A DNA stretch of 16,091 nucleotides from the NCBI GenBank assembly GCA_023379515.1, contig JAMCQQ010000167.1:1-16091 (forward strand), written 5' to 3'. The notes under the pieces were generated by a model, which was given only the letters and a program-made list of their open reading frames with translations, did no database searches and had not been told where the DNA came from. The translations under genes were made by a program, and so were the position numbers. The stretch comes from Actinomycetota bacterium. GTDB taxonomy: Bacteria; Actinomycetota; Humimicrobiia; Humimicrobiales; Humimicrobiaceae. Shown here in pieces: positions 8,037-15,484 of this stretch (positions within the stretch are counted from its first letter, which is position 1; every line of letters begins with the position of its first letter).

Positions 8037-10595
8037 ATGAAAACAAAAAATTTCTCTTCTTTTAAATTTCTGACAGTTTCTTTATCTCTGCTTATATCGT
8101 TTATATTTCTTTTAAGCCAGGTTTCGTGTTTCTGGAGACTTCAGATGGCTGATGGCACCACTGCTGTACTTTCTGAAGAAACCAAAGAAAACAAAACAAC
8201 AGTCGAAACTACGGCAGCAGTACCTGAGCCCGAGCGGGTGCTGAAAACACCAAATGCATATATCATCAGCCAGCTAAAAGTTCCGGGCCAGGCGATAGAT
8301 GTAAAAGTTTCCGGAAATTATGCATACTTGACCAATGACCTGGGAATTCTTTATATCATTGATGTCAGCGATAAGAGCAATCCAAAAATAGTGGGTAAGT
8401 GTACTGGCATTGATTCTGCAAATATAGTCATCGTACAGGATGACTATGCATATGTTTCCTATACCAGCTGGGTTGTTCCTGAAGATAATGAACCCCGGGA
8501 GACTACAAGCATTTGCGGCTTTAAGATCATAGATATTAAAGATAAAAATAATCCCAAAGTTGTTGGTGATTATATATCCGGCCAAAACTCCCGGAAGTCT
8601 GTCCAGGGAATGTTTGTAAAAGGAAATTATGCCTTTTTGACCAGTACGGTTTTGCTGGGGAACACAGAAGAAAGCCAGCTTGAAATTATAGATGTTAATG
8701 ACAAGAATAACCCAAAACTTGTTAGTTCCTGCAAGATAGAAGGTGCCCCGAACAGTATATTTGTTCAGGATAATTACGCTTATATAAACAATTCGTATTT
8801 TGATTATCAGACCAAACAATATACTCAGGAAAGTAAATTATTCACTGTGGATATCGGAAATATAAAAAATCCTGAAGTCGTAAGTTCTGTTAATATTCCT
8901 GCAAATTCATGGAGCATTTTTGTTAAAGGCAGTTTTGCTTATGCAACGAGCAGTATAATGGACGAAGAAACTAAAAGTTACAGTAACAGTGTACTGCAGG
9001 TTATAGATATAACTAATAAAAATGCCCCCTTGCTAAAAGGAAAATGCAGTATTCCCGGAGGTGCGTGGGAGATTGACTCAAAGGACAATTTCCTTATTGT
9101 TTCCAATAATGAAGGCGGAGTAAATATTATAGACATCAATGACAGCAATAACCCAAAAATAGTTAACAGTCTTAATACCGGCGGAAATTCTTATGATATA
9201 ACCATAAGCGAAAACTATGGCTATATTGCAGATGGGTTTGAAGGATTTGTTGTAATAGGTCTTCAAAAAGAAAAATCAGAGGAAAAAAATCTTCAAGCAG
9301 AAGATGGCAGCAGCAAGACAAACACGGCGCCTCATGCAGTTATCGAAGTGTTCGGCGATAAAATAAATACAGTTGATTTTATTGAAGATAATCCTGTTTA
9401 TTTCAGCGCCCAGGATTCTTTTGATCCGGATGGTGATGGCATAAGCTATAAGTGGTATGTAAATGGGACCGAGGTTTTAAACAATTACCTGCAAAATTCC
9501 ATAATTTCAGAGTCGGACAAGGAACTGGCTTATTTATTCCAGAAAAGCGGCGATTACGAAATTACCCTGACTGTTTCAGATGGAAATCTTACAAACCAGG
9601 CTAAAAAACAAATAAAAGTTGAAAATCAATCCGATGTCATCAAACAAATAAAAAAGCATGATTTTGATATAGAGATTGAATATAGGCTGGAAAATAAGGG
9701 TCCCGCTGATTTAAAAGATATAGAATCTTATTTGAGGATACCGCAAACCTACGATCCTTTCCAAGTTATAAACAGTATCAAAACCAACATGCCGGGTGTA
9801 GAAGAAGTATTTGACGATAGCTGGAATTTGCTCTCTCATTTTAAGTTTGATAAAGGTACCACTGTAAAAAAGGGTGAAATATTAAAGGCAATAATAACAG
9901 TCAATGTAACGATGTATGAATATTCATTTCCCGCCATTAATCTGGCAGGTAAAAATTATGACCCGGGCGATGAGGACCTCAATATTTATACAACAGATGA
10001 TTTATTTATAGATTCTGATAATCCTATAATAATTGAAGCCGCAAAAAAGACAGTTGGCAATGAAACGGACCCGGTAAAAAAAGCTAAGAAGCTTTACAAC
10101 TATGTTGCATCAAAGGTCAGTTATGATTTTGTCCGGGCCAAAGAGAACTATGATTTCATGTATGCTTCTGAAATATTAAAAATAGGCAAGGGAGTGTGTG
10201 CCGATTACGCAATATTATATGCAGCTCTTCTAAGAGCTTCAGGAATTCCTGCCAGAGTTGTTGGAGGTATTCCTTCATTTTCAATATTGGGTGAAAAGGG
10301 CCAGGAACTTGATGTAGGGCATGCATGGACGGAAGTCAAGCTGCCCGGTTATGGCTGGATTCCGATAGATATAACGCAGGAACAAGGATTTATGAATACT
10401 GATTATTTTCTTAATCTTGCTACAGAGAAAGGTTCGAGCTTTTTGTATGAGAGCCAGACAATGGATTGGACAAGTTATTATTTTGATGGGTTTAAGTATA
10501 AATGGGATGGGGCCGAACAGCCGGAAGTCGAGCAATCTTTGATATATAGAGTAAAAAACCTGGCATTATCAGACATGCAGGTTTATGGTGGTTAA
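8037..10595 (+). CDS. Exported LVIVD-repeat / PKD / transglutaminase-like protein
   Basis: An 852-residue surface protein. Residues 1-30 are a signal peptide; Cys31 (VSC) could be lipidated, although Gln at -3 is an atypical lipobox residue. After a Thr/Glu-rich linker come six LVIVD-type repeats with the core (V/L)xIIDxxDxxNPK at about residues 105, 162, 215, 268, 320 and 362, expected to form a beta-propeller. A PKD domain follows (about 431-530, with SFDPDGDGISYKWYVNG). A beta-rich segment (about 530-640) leads into a transglutaminase-like core (about 640-795) with an intact Cys721 (GVCADYA), His762 (GHAWTEV) and Asp778 (WIPIDIT). Bacterial members act as proteases or amide-processing enzymes outside the cell. 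The substrate is unknown. Domain calls are strong; the biological role is not established. Confidence 0.88.
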   Translation: MKTKNFSSFKFLTVSLSLLISFIFLLSQVSCFWRLQMADGTTAVLSEETKENKTTVETTAAVPEPERVLKTPNAYIISQLKVPGQAIDVKVSGNYAYLTNDLGILYIIDVSDKSNPKIVGKCTGIDSANIVIVQDDYAYVSYTSWVVPEDNEPRETTSICGFKIIDIKDKNNPKVVGDYISGQNSRKSVQGMFVKGNYAFLTSTVLLGNTEESQLEIIDVNDKNNPKLVSSCKIEGAPNSIFVQDNYAYINNSYFDYQTKQYTQESKLFTVDIGNIKNPEVVSSVNIPANSWSIFVKGSFAYATSSIMDEETKSYSNSVLQVIDITNKNAPLLKGKCSIPGGAWEIDSKDNFLIVSNNEGGVNIIDINDSNNPKIVNSLNTGGNSYDITISENYGYIADGFEGFVVIGLQKEKSEEKNLQAEDGSSKTNTAPHAVIEVFGDKINTVDFIEDNPVYFSAQDSFDPDGDGISYKWYVNGTEVLNNYLQNSIISESDKELAYLFQKSGDYEITLTVSDGNLTNQAKKQIKVENQSDVIKQIKKHDFDIEIEYRLENKGPADLKDIESYLRIPQTYDPFQVINSIKTNMPGVEEVFDDSWNLLSHFKFDKGTTVKKGEILKAIITVNVTMYEYSFPAINLAGKNYDPGDEDLNIYTTDDLFIDSDNPIIIEAAKKTVGNETDPVKKAKKLYNYVASKVSYDFVRAKENYDFMYASEILKIGKGVCADYAILYAALLRASGIPARVVGGIPSFSILGEKGQELDVGHAWTEVKLPGYGWIPIDITQEQGFMNTDYFLNLATEKGSSFLYESQTMDWTSYYFDGFKYKWDGAEQPEVEQSLIYRVKNLALSDMQVYGG

Positions 10596-10644
10596 TTAAA
10601 AAATAAGAAAAATAATCGATAGTTTTCACTCAGCAATATTCTCA

Positions 10645-11490
10645 CTATTTATTCTGCAATCCAGTCAACTCTTTACTTATCTGCCATAGTCTAAGTGCAG
10701 AAGTTTTATCATAAGAAGCGATGGATGACGGGATAGCTTCTTGTTTCACAAAGTATTTGCCTGAGATATCTTCTACTTTGGGTGAAGTAGCCAGATATAT
10801 TGCTGTTTCTGCACCATATTCAGGGCTGATAAATGGTAAATTTATATGAGTCAGGCGCTTGAATAAACGCACAAACGCAATTGTCTCGGGCTGAACAGCA
10901 TTCACGGTAACATTTGTTCCTTTCAGGCGTTGTGCCAGTTCATAAGTGAATAATATATTTGCAAGTTTTGAAGCTTTGTATGCACGCAAACCACTGTACT
11001 TATTTTTATACTGGATATCATTAAAGTTAATATCAGCCCCTCTATGAAGACGGGCCGAGACGTTGATAATCCTGGCGGGGGCACTGCCCTTTAAAATATC
11101 AAGCAGCAAGTTTGTTAATAAAAAATAAGCTAAATGATTAAGCGCAAAAGTCATTTCAATTTCGTCTATACTGCTTTGGCGTTTCATAAAAAGACCCGCT
11201 GCATCATTGACCAGCACATGAAGGTGCTTATACTTGTTTTTAAACTGAAAGACAAGATTGTAAATATCTTTTTGTGAAGACAAGTCAGCCAGCATGGTTT
11301 CGACTGACTGATTACCAGTTTTTTGTTTTATTTCATTAGCTGTAGCTGCACTCTTTTCTGCATTACGGCCCACAATGATCAGCGTTGCTCCCCTTAGAGC
11401 TAATCCCTGAGCTATTAATTTGCCTATACCGGATGTTGCACCGGTCACCATACAAATTTTACCATTCATATTTTTATTTATTTCGATCAT
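10645..11490 (-). CDS. Short-chain dehydrogenase/reductase (retinol dehydrogenase-like)
   Basis: A 281-residue NAD(P)-dependent SDR. The cofactor motif TGATSGIG is at residues 16-23 and GRN after the second strand (41-43) hints at NADP. The active-site set is complete: Asn118, Ser145 (NVSA), Tyr171 and Lys175 (YKASK). Two common motifs deviate: NNAG is NDAAG (95-99), and the PG that follows the sixth strand is replaced by QPETIAF (200-206). The start has a strong SD (AGGAGAT, 8 nt before ATG). It lies 106 nt downstream of the PaaX-type repressor on the same strand, so it is the likely regulated or co-transcribed target. Substrate unknown; lipid-like or carbonyl substrates are typical of relatives. 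Confidence 0.88.
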   Translation of the reverse strand: MIEINKNMNGKICMVTGATSGIGKLIAQGLALRGATLIIVGRNAEKSAATANEIKQKTGNQSVETMLADLSSQKDIYNLVFQFKNKYKHLHVLVNDAAGLFMKRQSSIDEIEMTFALNHLAYFLLTNLLLDILKGSAPARIINVSARLHRGADINFNDIQYKNKYSGLRAYKASKLANILFTYELAQRLKGTNVTVNAVQPETIAFVRLFKRLTHINLPFISPEYGAETAIYLATSPKVEDISGKYFVKQEAIPSSIASYDKTSALRLWQISKELTGLQNK

Positions 11491-11596
11491 TAAAACATCT
11501 CCTTTTATTAAATTATTAAAGTAATATCGTTAAACTATCAGTTAATTAATATTTGAGTATGATGGAGTATTTTCCCAAATCCAAAAGCAATAAATT

Positions 11597-12436
11597 TTAT
11601 TTTTCCAGACAACTGGTAAAGAAAGTTCCAAGGACCATATGGTCTTGTTTTACAATGGTTGAAGCAATATTATAAAGTAACTGAAGATATCCCTCTCCAA
11701 TCTTTCTGAATTTCATTCCTATCCACCCTGCAGGCAAAAGTTCAGCAGGCAGCATGGGATCACGTTCAATTAAATCTGCTGCTTCTTCCTTGAATTCCAA
11801 TATTTGGATTAGGGCCTTCATTGCTGCTTCTGATTTGTTAAAAAAATCTTTTTTCTGAAGTTCTTCATGCTTTTTTTTATATTTTTGGGAAAGTTTTTGG
11901 TATTGCTTGGACAATAATTTCAAATTCCATACCCGGCTTATAAGTTCCTGAGGATTTTCTCCAATATTTTCAGTTATAAACATAGACACATATTTGTTTA
12001 TCTTTAACTTTTCCATTTCAAGTAAAGCTTCCTTTTGTAAATTATATGGTGAGATCCAGAGACTTGGATTTAACCTGCCAAAGCCAGCATGCTTAAGCCA
12101 TTCCCGAAAGTGGTTGCGTGAAACTCTTTTCTTTTCAGGAATGTTAAATGAAAGAAGCAGCCATTTACCATCCCATTTCATAACAGGTCTTTTTATCCGA
12201 AAAGCATAGAAAGATAATATTTCCTGCCCGGTTTTTGTCAGAGTAATTTCTGTTTTTCTTTTTATTCTTCTTGTAACAATAATTTCCTTATTCCTGAGTC
12301 TTTGTAAGGATGCTCTGACTGCCGGCATAGAATAATTTATTTCTCCCAAATTTTTTATAAGTTCACTTGTTGAAATCCCTTTTCCATTTGATAAAACATA
12401 AATAATGATCTTTTCTGTAGCACCGAGCTTATACAT
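11597..12436 (-). CDS. PaaX-family transcriptional repressor
   Basis: A 279-residue regulator. Residues 1-75 are a winged helix-turn-helix (STSELIKNLGEINYSMPAVRASLQRLRNKEII). The middle carries the PaaX-specific segment WDGKWLLLSFNIPE...R..R..LR..L...GFG.L...LWISP (about 88-130). The C-terminal domain has DPMLPAELLPAGW (about 230-243), the hallmark of PaaX. The E. coli PaaX represses phenylacetate degradation genes and responds to phenylacetyl-CoA; no phenylacetate genes are present here, so another acyl-CoA-type effector is likely. Its own promoter carries a palindrome and an extra half-site, implying autorepression. The SDR gene lies immediately downstream. Confidence 0.92.
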   Translation of the reverse strand: MYKLGATEKIIIYVLSNGKGISTSELIKNLGEINYSMPAVRASLQRLRNKEIIVTRRIKRKTEITLTKTGQEILSFYAFRIKRPVMKWDGKWLLLSFNIPEKKRVSRNHFREWLKHAGFGRLNPSLWISPYNLQKEALLEMEKLKINKYVSMFITENIGENPQELISRVWNLKLLSKQYQKLSQKYKKKHEELQKKDFFNKSEAAMKALIQILEFKEEAADLIERDPMLPAELLPAGWIGMKFRKIGEGYLQLLYNIASTIVKQDHMVLGTFFTSCLEK

Positions 12437-12462
12437 AATTATTTACCCTAATGATATTTGTT

Positions 12463-12470
12463 TTGCGTAT
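12463..12470 (+). promoter_or_regulatory. Third half-site of the putative PaaX-type operator
   Basis: TTGCGTAT, identical to the left arm of the nearby palindrome and starting exactly 16 bp before it. It lies in the 5' untranslated region of the repressor gene. The exact repetition of an 8-mer with the same helical register argues for a protein-binding site rather than chance. Confidence 0.6.
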
Positions 12471-12478
12471 TTATTATA

Positions 12479-12498
12479 TTGCGTATAATAATACGCAA
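12479..12498. promoter_or_regulatory. Palindromic operator over the paaX-like promoter
   Basis: A perfect palindrome with arms TTGCGTAT and ATACGCAA separated by 4 bp (AATA). It starts at the -10 box of the repressor's promoter and extends over the predicted transcription start near 12491, the classical place for a repressor. The PaaX-like protein encoded just downstream is the obvious ligand. No other copy of the full palindrome is seen in the window. Confidence 0.72.
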
Positions 12499-12526
12499 AT
12501 ATATAAAATAGTTAAATTTTTGTCAA
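12498..12526 (-). promoter_or_regulatory. Promoter of the PaaX-type repressor gene
   Basis: On the minus strand a consensus -35 TTGACA (12526-12521) is followed by 17 bp and a -10 TATATT (12503-12498). The spacing is ideal and the transcript would start near 12491, about 55 nt before the ATG at 12436. It is the best sigma-70-type promoter I see in the window. Confidence 0.8.
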
Positions 12527-12587
12527 TATAAATTTTTCGGATAAAACTTTTAGAACGGGGTTATCGGCATCTATTCGGGCCCTACTG

Positions 12588-13202
12588 TTATAGGAGTTTC
12601 TGCAGTTCCTTCTTTTTTTTGCTGAAAATAAATCTACAGCAAGGTGATCCTTTGCAAATTCTTTGACCAAGCTCAAATTTAATATTTTTATCAAATTCAG
12701 ATGCAAAAATTGAATATTCATTCCGGCAAATCAATTCACCTATCTTTTCAGAAAGATTTTCTCTTCCGGATTTAATCATTAAGTTGTGCCAGGGGCAATT
12801 ATTTATTGTAACTGTTATCATGTTATTTTCTTTAAAAGCCGGACCACCGGCAGCTGATTTTTTACTGTCGTTTTTAATATAATTTATTTTATTTCTTATA
12901 TCCTGCTTACTTCTTACGGCCTTGATTTTAAAATTGTCGAGTTTCATTTTGATCTTCAGGCATTTGAAAAACATTTCAAAGTCATCAGCTATTTCCTGAA
13001 TTTTGGGTACCGACTTAAAATAACGGGCCTGAATTTTTGGCATTACTTTCCAGACTTCAAGATCTATACCAAGAGCTTTCTCAAATCCAAATTGCTCTTC
13101 CGTTTTTAGGAACCACAATCCATCGACCTTGGCATAACTGTTTTGAAGGTATTCTTTTACCTGTCTGCTGCTTAACATAAATAATTTTTGTTTCCCGCTC
13201 AA
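12588..13202 (-). CDS. DUF6125-like protein (cysteine-rich C-terminal domain)
   Basis: A 204-residue soluble protein. Its N-terminal part (SYAKVDGLWFLKTEEQFGFEKALGIDLEVWKVMPKIQARY) matches the DUF6125/L-2-amino-thiazoline-4-carboxylate-hydrolase-like group as I remember it. The C-terminal part has Cys136-Pro-Trp-His139, Cys159, Cys183 and Cys188-Cys189, a pattern like V4R-type small-molecule or metal-binding domains. The start may be the TTG at 13202 or the ATG at 13178 (residue 9); neither has a good SD, and family similarity begins after both. It ends 62 nt before the repressor's -35 box and so seems to be a separate unit. Function unknown. Confidence 0.72.
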   Translation of the reverse strand: MSGKQKLFMLSSRQVKEYLQNSYAKVDGLWFLKTEEQFGFEKALGIDLEVWKVMPKIQARYFKSVPKIQEIADDFEMFFKCLKIKMKLDNFKIKAVRSKQDIRNKINYIKNDSKKSAAGGPAFKENNMITVTINNCPWHNLMIKSGRENLSEKIGELICRNEYSIFASEFDKNIKFELGQRICKGSPCCRFIFSKKKKELQKLL

Positions 13203-13417
13203 CTAATTTTTATTGACTAAAATTTTAAGCTCTGTGATATAAAATCCAGTAAATTTTAACAAATACTTCAATTGGTGTAAAACGGTAAAATCCTATTTTA
13301 AAAAAACGGATTTAGTTTTATTATTTTTATTATTGTGAGATAAACAATTAACATCGATAATATAAATATAAATAATATAAACATACTTAACATAAACATA
13401 ATGTAAAAAAATAAACT

Positions 13418-14338
13418 ATGAGAAAAAAAATTTCTTTGAGAATTTTGGTAACAACTATATCATTGTCTGTTTTAATTGGCTTAAGTTTTCTAACTTCATG
13501 TACTTTTGTTGAAAAATATATTGTTAAAAGGCAGGACTATGATAATCTGAAAAATGACCGTGATAAAATATCCCAGGATTATAAAAAGCAACTCGAAACC
13601 GGCAAGAGTCTGGAGGAAGAAAATAAAAATTTAAAAAAGAAAAATGAAGAAAAAGATAAAGAAATATCCGGCTTAAAGGAAGAGCTGGCTTTTAAAAGCA
13701 ATCCGGATAACTATGTTTTAAAAAAGGAATATGAAGAGCTATATTCTGATTACCTTGGAGAACAAGAATCAATAAAAGATCTTGAAAACCAGCTAAATGA
13801 ACTGAAAGGTGAGCCGGAGAAGCTTAGAAGCCTTATAAATAATTTCAACAAATTGCTTAAAAACGTTTATATAGGTTCCGCAGATCCCAAAGAACTTGCT
13901 TACGCCTTTACTGCTTTTAGTATTGAATATAAAGAGGAATATTACCTGATAACGGCAGGACATTGTGTCAAGGATAATTTTGGGAAAGAAGGAAAATTCA
14001 AATTCAAAGCTAATTTCAGTAATGAGTGGATCTACCCTGAGCTTTTAGGATATAAGGCGGAATTCTGGAATTTGGATGACTATGCTGTTTTTTCCAGTGA
14101 TAAATTATATAGCGGTTTTAAAATTAGTGATCAGGAAACAAAAGAAAACTATCTTATAGGAAGTATGGATAAAAATTTGAGTATTCTAAGAAATCTTGGG
14201 GCAGGTTCCAAAAAGGGTGAAAGCGGAAGTCCTGTTATTAACGAAAATGGGGAAGTCATAGGGATCTATGTAGTTTATGGTCTTGTTTATACCCCGATAC
14301 AGCTTGCTCTTGATAAAATTGAAAGTATAATTAAATAA
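13418..14338 (+). CDS. Lipoprotein with coiled coil and trypsin-like serine protease domain
   Basis: A 306-residue envelope protein. The signal peptide ends in a clear lipobox (LTSC, Cys28). Residues about 35-145 are a long charged coiled coil (repeated Lys/Glu heptads such as SLEEENKNLKKKNEEKDKEISGLKEEL), which would hold the C-terminal domain away from the membrane. Residues about 150-306 are a chymotrypsin-fold protease with all catalytic residues: His182 (ITAGHC), Asp221 (NLDDYAVF) and Ser269 (GESGSPV). There is no PDZ domain, unlike HtrA/DegP. The stop overlaps the next gene's start by one base (TAATG). The preceding 13203-13417 intergenic region is very AT-rich and shows no clear SD or strong promoter. 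The substrate is unknown. Confidence 0.85.
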   Translation: MRKKISLRILVTTISLSVLIGLSFLTSCTFVEKYIVKRQDYDNLKNDRDKISQDYKKQLETGKSLEEENKNLKKKNEEKDKEISGLKEELAFKSNPDNYVLKKEYEELYSDYLGEQESIKDLENQLNELKGEPEKLRSLINNFNKLLKNVYIGSADPKELAYAFTAFSIEYKEEYYLITAGHCVKDNFGKEGKFKFKANFSNEWIYPELLGYKAEFWNLDDYAVFSSDKLYSGFKISDQETKENYLIGSMDKNLSILRNLGAGSKKGESGSPVINENGEVIGIYVVYGLVYTPIQLALDKIESIIK

Positions 14339-15258
14339 TGAATGACCAATTAAATATTGATTTAGAAACTTCTAAAAAGATCATAATAGAATTTATAAGA
14401 AATTATGCAATCGAGCATAAAAGGGGCGGAGCAGTTGTCGGACTAAGCGGTGGTATAGATTCTGCCCTGGTTTTAAAGTTTTGTGTTGAAGCCTTAGGCA
14501 GTAAAAATGTTCTGGCTATTATGCTTCCTGAAAGAGATTCCAATCCGGCAAATATCAAAGATGCAATAAAATTTGCTAAAGTTCTTGATGTAAAATATAT
14601 AATTAAAAAATTAACTCCGCTTCTTTCATTGATTGGTATTTATAGACTTTATCCTCCATCATTTTTTTTCACCCGGAAGTTTATCGAAAGACATGTTCTC
14701 AAGAAAAGAGAATCACTCTCTAAAAAAACAGGCAAGGATTTATTTATTGCCAATATAGAGGGCGGAGAGGATAAGGAGCTTTCCAAAGGTATTGCTTATT
14801 ACAGGATCAAACACAGAATAAGGGCAACAATTTTATTTTATTACTCTGAGCTTAATAATTACTTGCTTGCCGGATGTGCAAATAAATCGGAATGGTTCAC
14901 AGGGTTTTTTGTAAAATATGGGGACAGCATTGCTGATATAATGCCTATAATTGATCTTTACAAAACACAAGTCTTCAAAATGGCAGAATATCTTGGAATA
15001 CCTGATTATATTCTAAATAAAGCTCCCAGTCCTGATCTTATCCCGGGGCTTGAGGACGAAGATGCTCTTGGTATAACCTACAAAAAGCTGGATCTGGTGC
15101 TTGAGGGTTTAGAAAAGGGCTTTCCAAAAGAAAAAATAACTGAGACTTCCGGAGCTTCTGATAATGATATAGAGAGAGTGCTGGAGATGATTAATAAATC
15201 CGAAGTTTTAAGAAAAAATCCAATATTTTTAAAAATGAATTTAAAAAGAGTTATTTAA
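14338..15258 (+). CDS. nadE: NAD+ synthetase (NadE-like) with a central insertion
   Basis: A 306-residue ATP-pyrophosphatase-fold enzyme predicted to convert deamido-NAD to NAD with ATP and ammonia. The P-loop SGGIDS is at residues 37-42. The second half carries the NadE signatures NKSE (182-185), KYGD (193-196), ADIMPIIDLYKTQV, PSPDL and LEDEDALG..Y..LD. There is no glutaminase domain, so it is the ammonia-dependent form. About 50 residues (roughly 94-150, YRLYPPSFFFTRKF...NIEGGEDKELSK) are inserted where compact NadE proteins of ~250-275 residues have a short segment. It could therefore be a divergent clade with another amidation substrate. The start is coupled to the protease gene through TAATG. 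Confidence 0.82.
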   Translation: MNDQLNIDLETSKKIIIEFIRNYAIEHKRGGAVVGLSGGIDSALVLKFCVEALGSKNVLAIMLPERDSNPANIKDAIKFAKVLDVKYIIKKLTPLLSLIGIYRLYPPSFFFTRKFIERHVLKKRESLSKKTGKDLFIANIEGGEDKELSKGIAYYRIKHRIRATILFYYSELNNYLLAGCANKSEWFTGFFVKYGDSIADIMPIIDLYKTQVFKMAEYLGIPDYILNKAPSPDLIPGLEDEDALGITYKKLDLVLEGLEKGFPKEKITETSGASDNDIERVLEMINKSEVLRKNPIFLKMNLKRVI

Positions 15259-15289
15259 AAATGGACAATTTAGTATTGGCAGGACCAAA

Positions 15290-15484
15290 GGTAACTATTG
15301 AGGTATTTGAACATATGTTTGTTTTTCGGGGGCATTAAAAATATTAGATAAGAATATGACTGTTAAAGAAATAATCTCAGAAGTTATAAAAGATGGAATG
15401 TTTTACAGGAGATCAGGCGGAGTCACAATACCTGGTGGAGAAATACCTGCAAAGGCAGTAAGGCAAATACAAGATCCTATTTAA
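15290..15484 (+). pseudogene. Remnant of a glycyl-radical-enzyme activating protein (radical SAM)
   Basis: Reading from 15290 gives G-N-Y-*-G-I-*-T-Y-V-C-F-S-G-A-L-K-I-L and then MTVKEIISEVIKDGMFYRRSGG (ATG at 15356), VTIPGGE and a TAA at 15482-15484. This matches the internal region of glycyl-radical activases: a ferredoxin-like C-x2-C-x2-C-x3-C-P-x-G-A-L, then (M)TVEEV..E...D..FYRRSGGGVTxSGGEP. Here the first three cysteine positions are GGT, TGA (15299-15301) and TGA (15308-15310); only the fourth (TGT, 15320) survives. One Gly of SGGG is missing and SGGEP reads PGGEI. The radical-SAM CxxxCxxC end and everything after the GGE motif are absent. It is a decayed internal fragment; a 42-residue peptide from 15356 is open but unlikely to be functional. 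Confidence 0.7.

Noticed and set aside
12512..12721. A 69-codon minus-strand frame overlapping the end of the DUF6125-like gene
   Set aside because: It overlaps a better-supported gene in another frame and runs through the repressor's -35 box; it looks like a shadow.
13213..13243. TTGACT with TATAAA as the promoter of the protease lipoprotein
   Set aside because: The spacing is 19 bp and the pair lies about 175 bp before the start codon; not convincing without a mapped transcript.
13287..13313. AAATCC...GGATTT with a following T-rich stretch as a terminator
   Set aside because: A six-pair stem with a 14-base loop is weak, and no gene ends just upstream on the plus strand.
15299..15310. Selenocysteine or stop-codon reassignment to explain the two TGA codons
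   Set aside because: TGA terminates several clear genes in the window, the fragment lacks the rest of the enzyme, no SECIS-like stem is visible, and a neighbouring cysteine codon is also lost to GGT. Decay is simpler.
15261..15338. A 25-codon frame (ATG at 15261 to TAA at 15338) right after the NadE gene
   Set aside because: It has no SD and no recognisable sequence, and it overlaps the activase remnant in another frame, which explains this DNA better.
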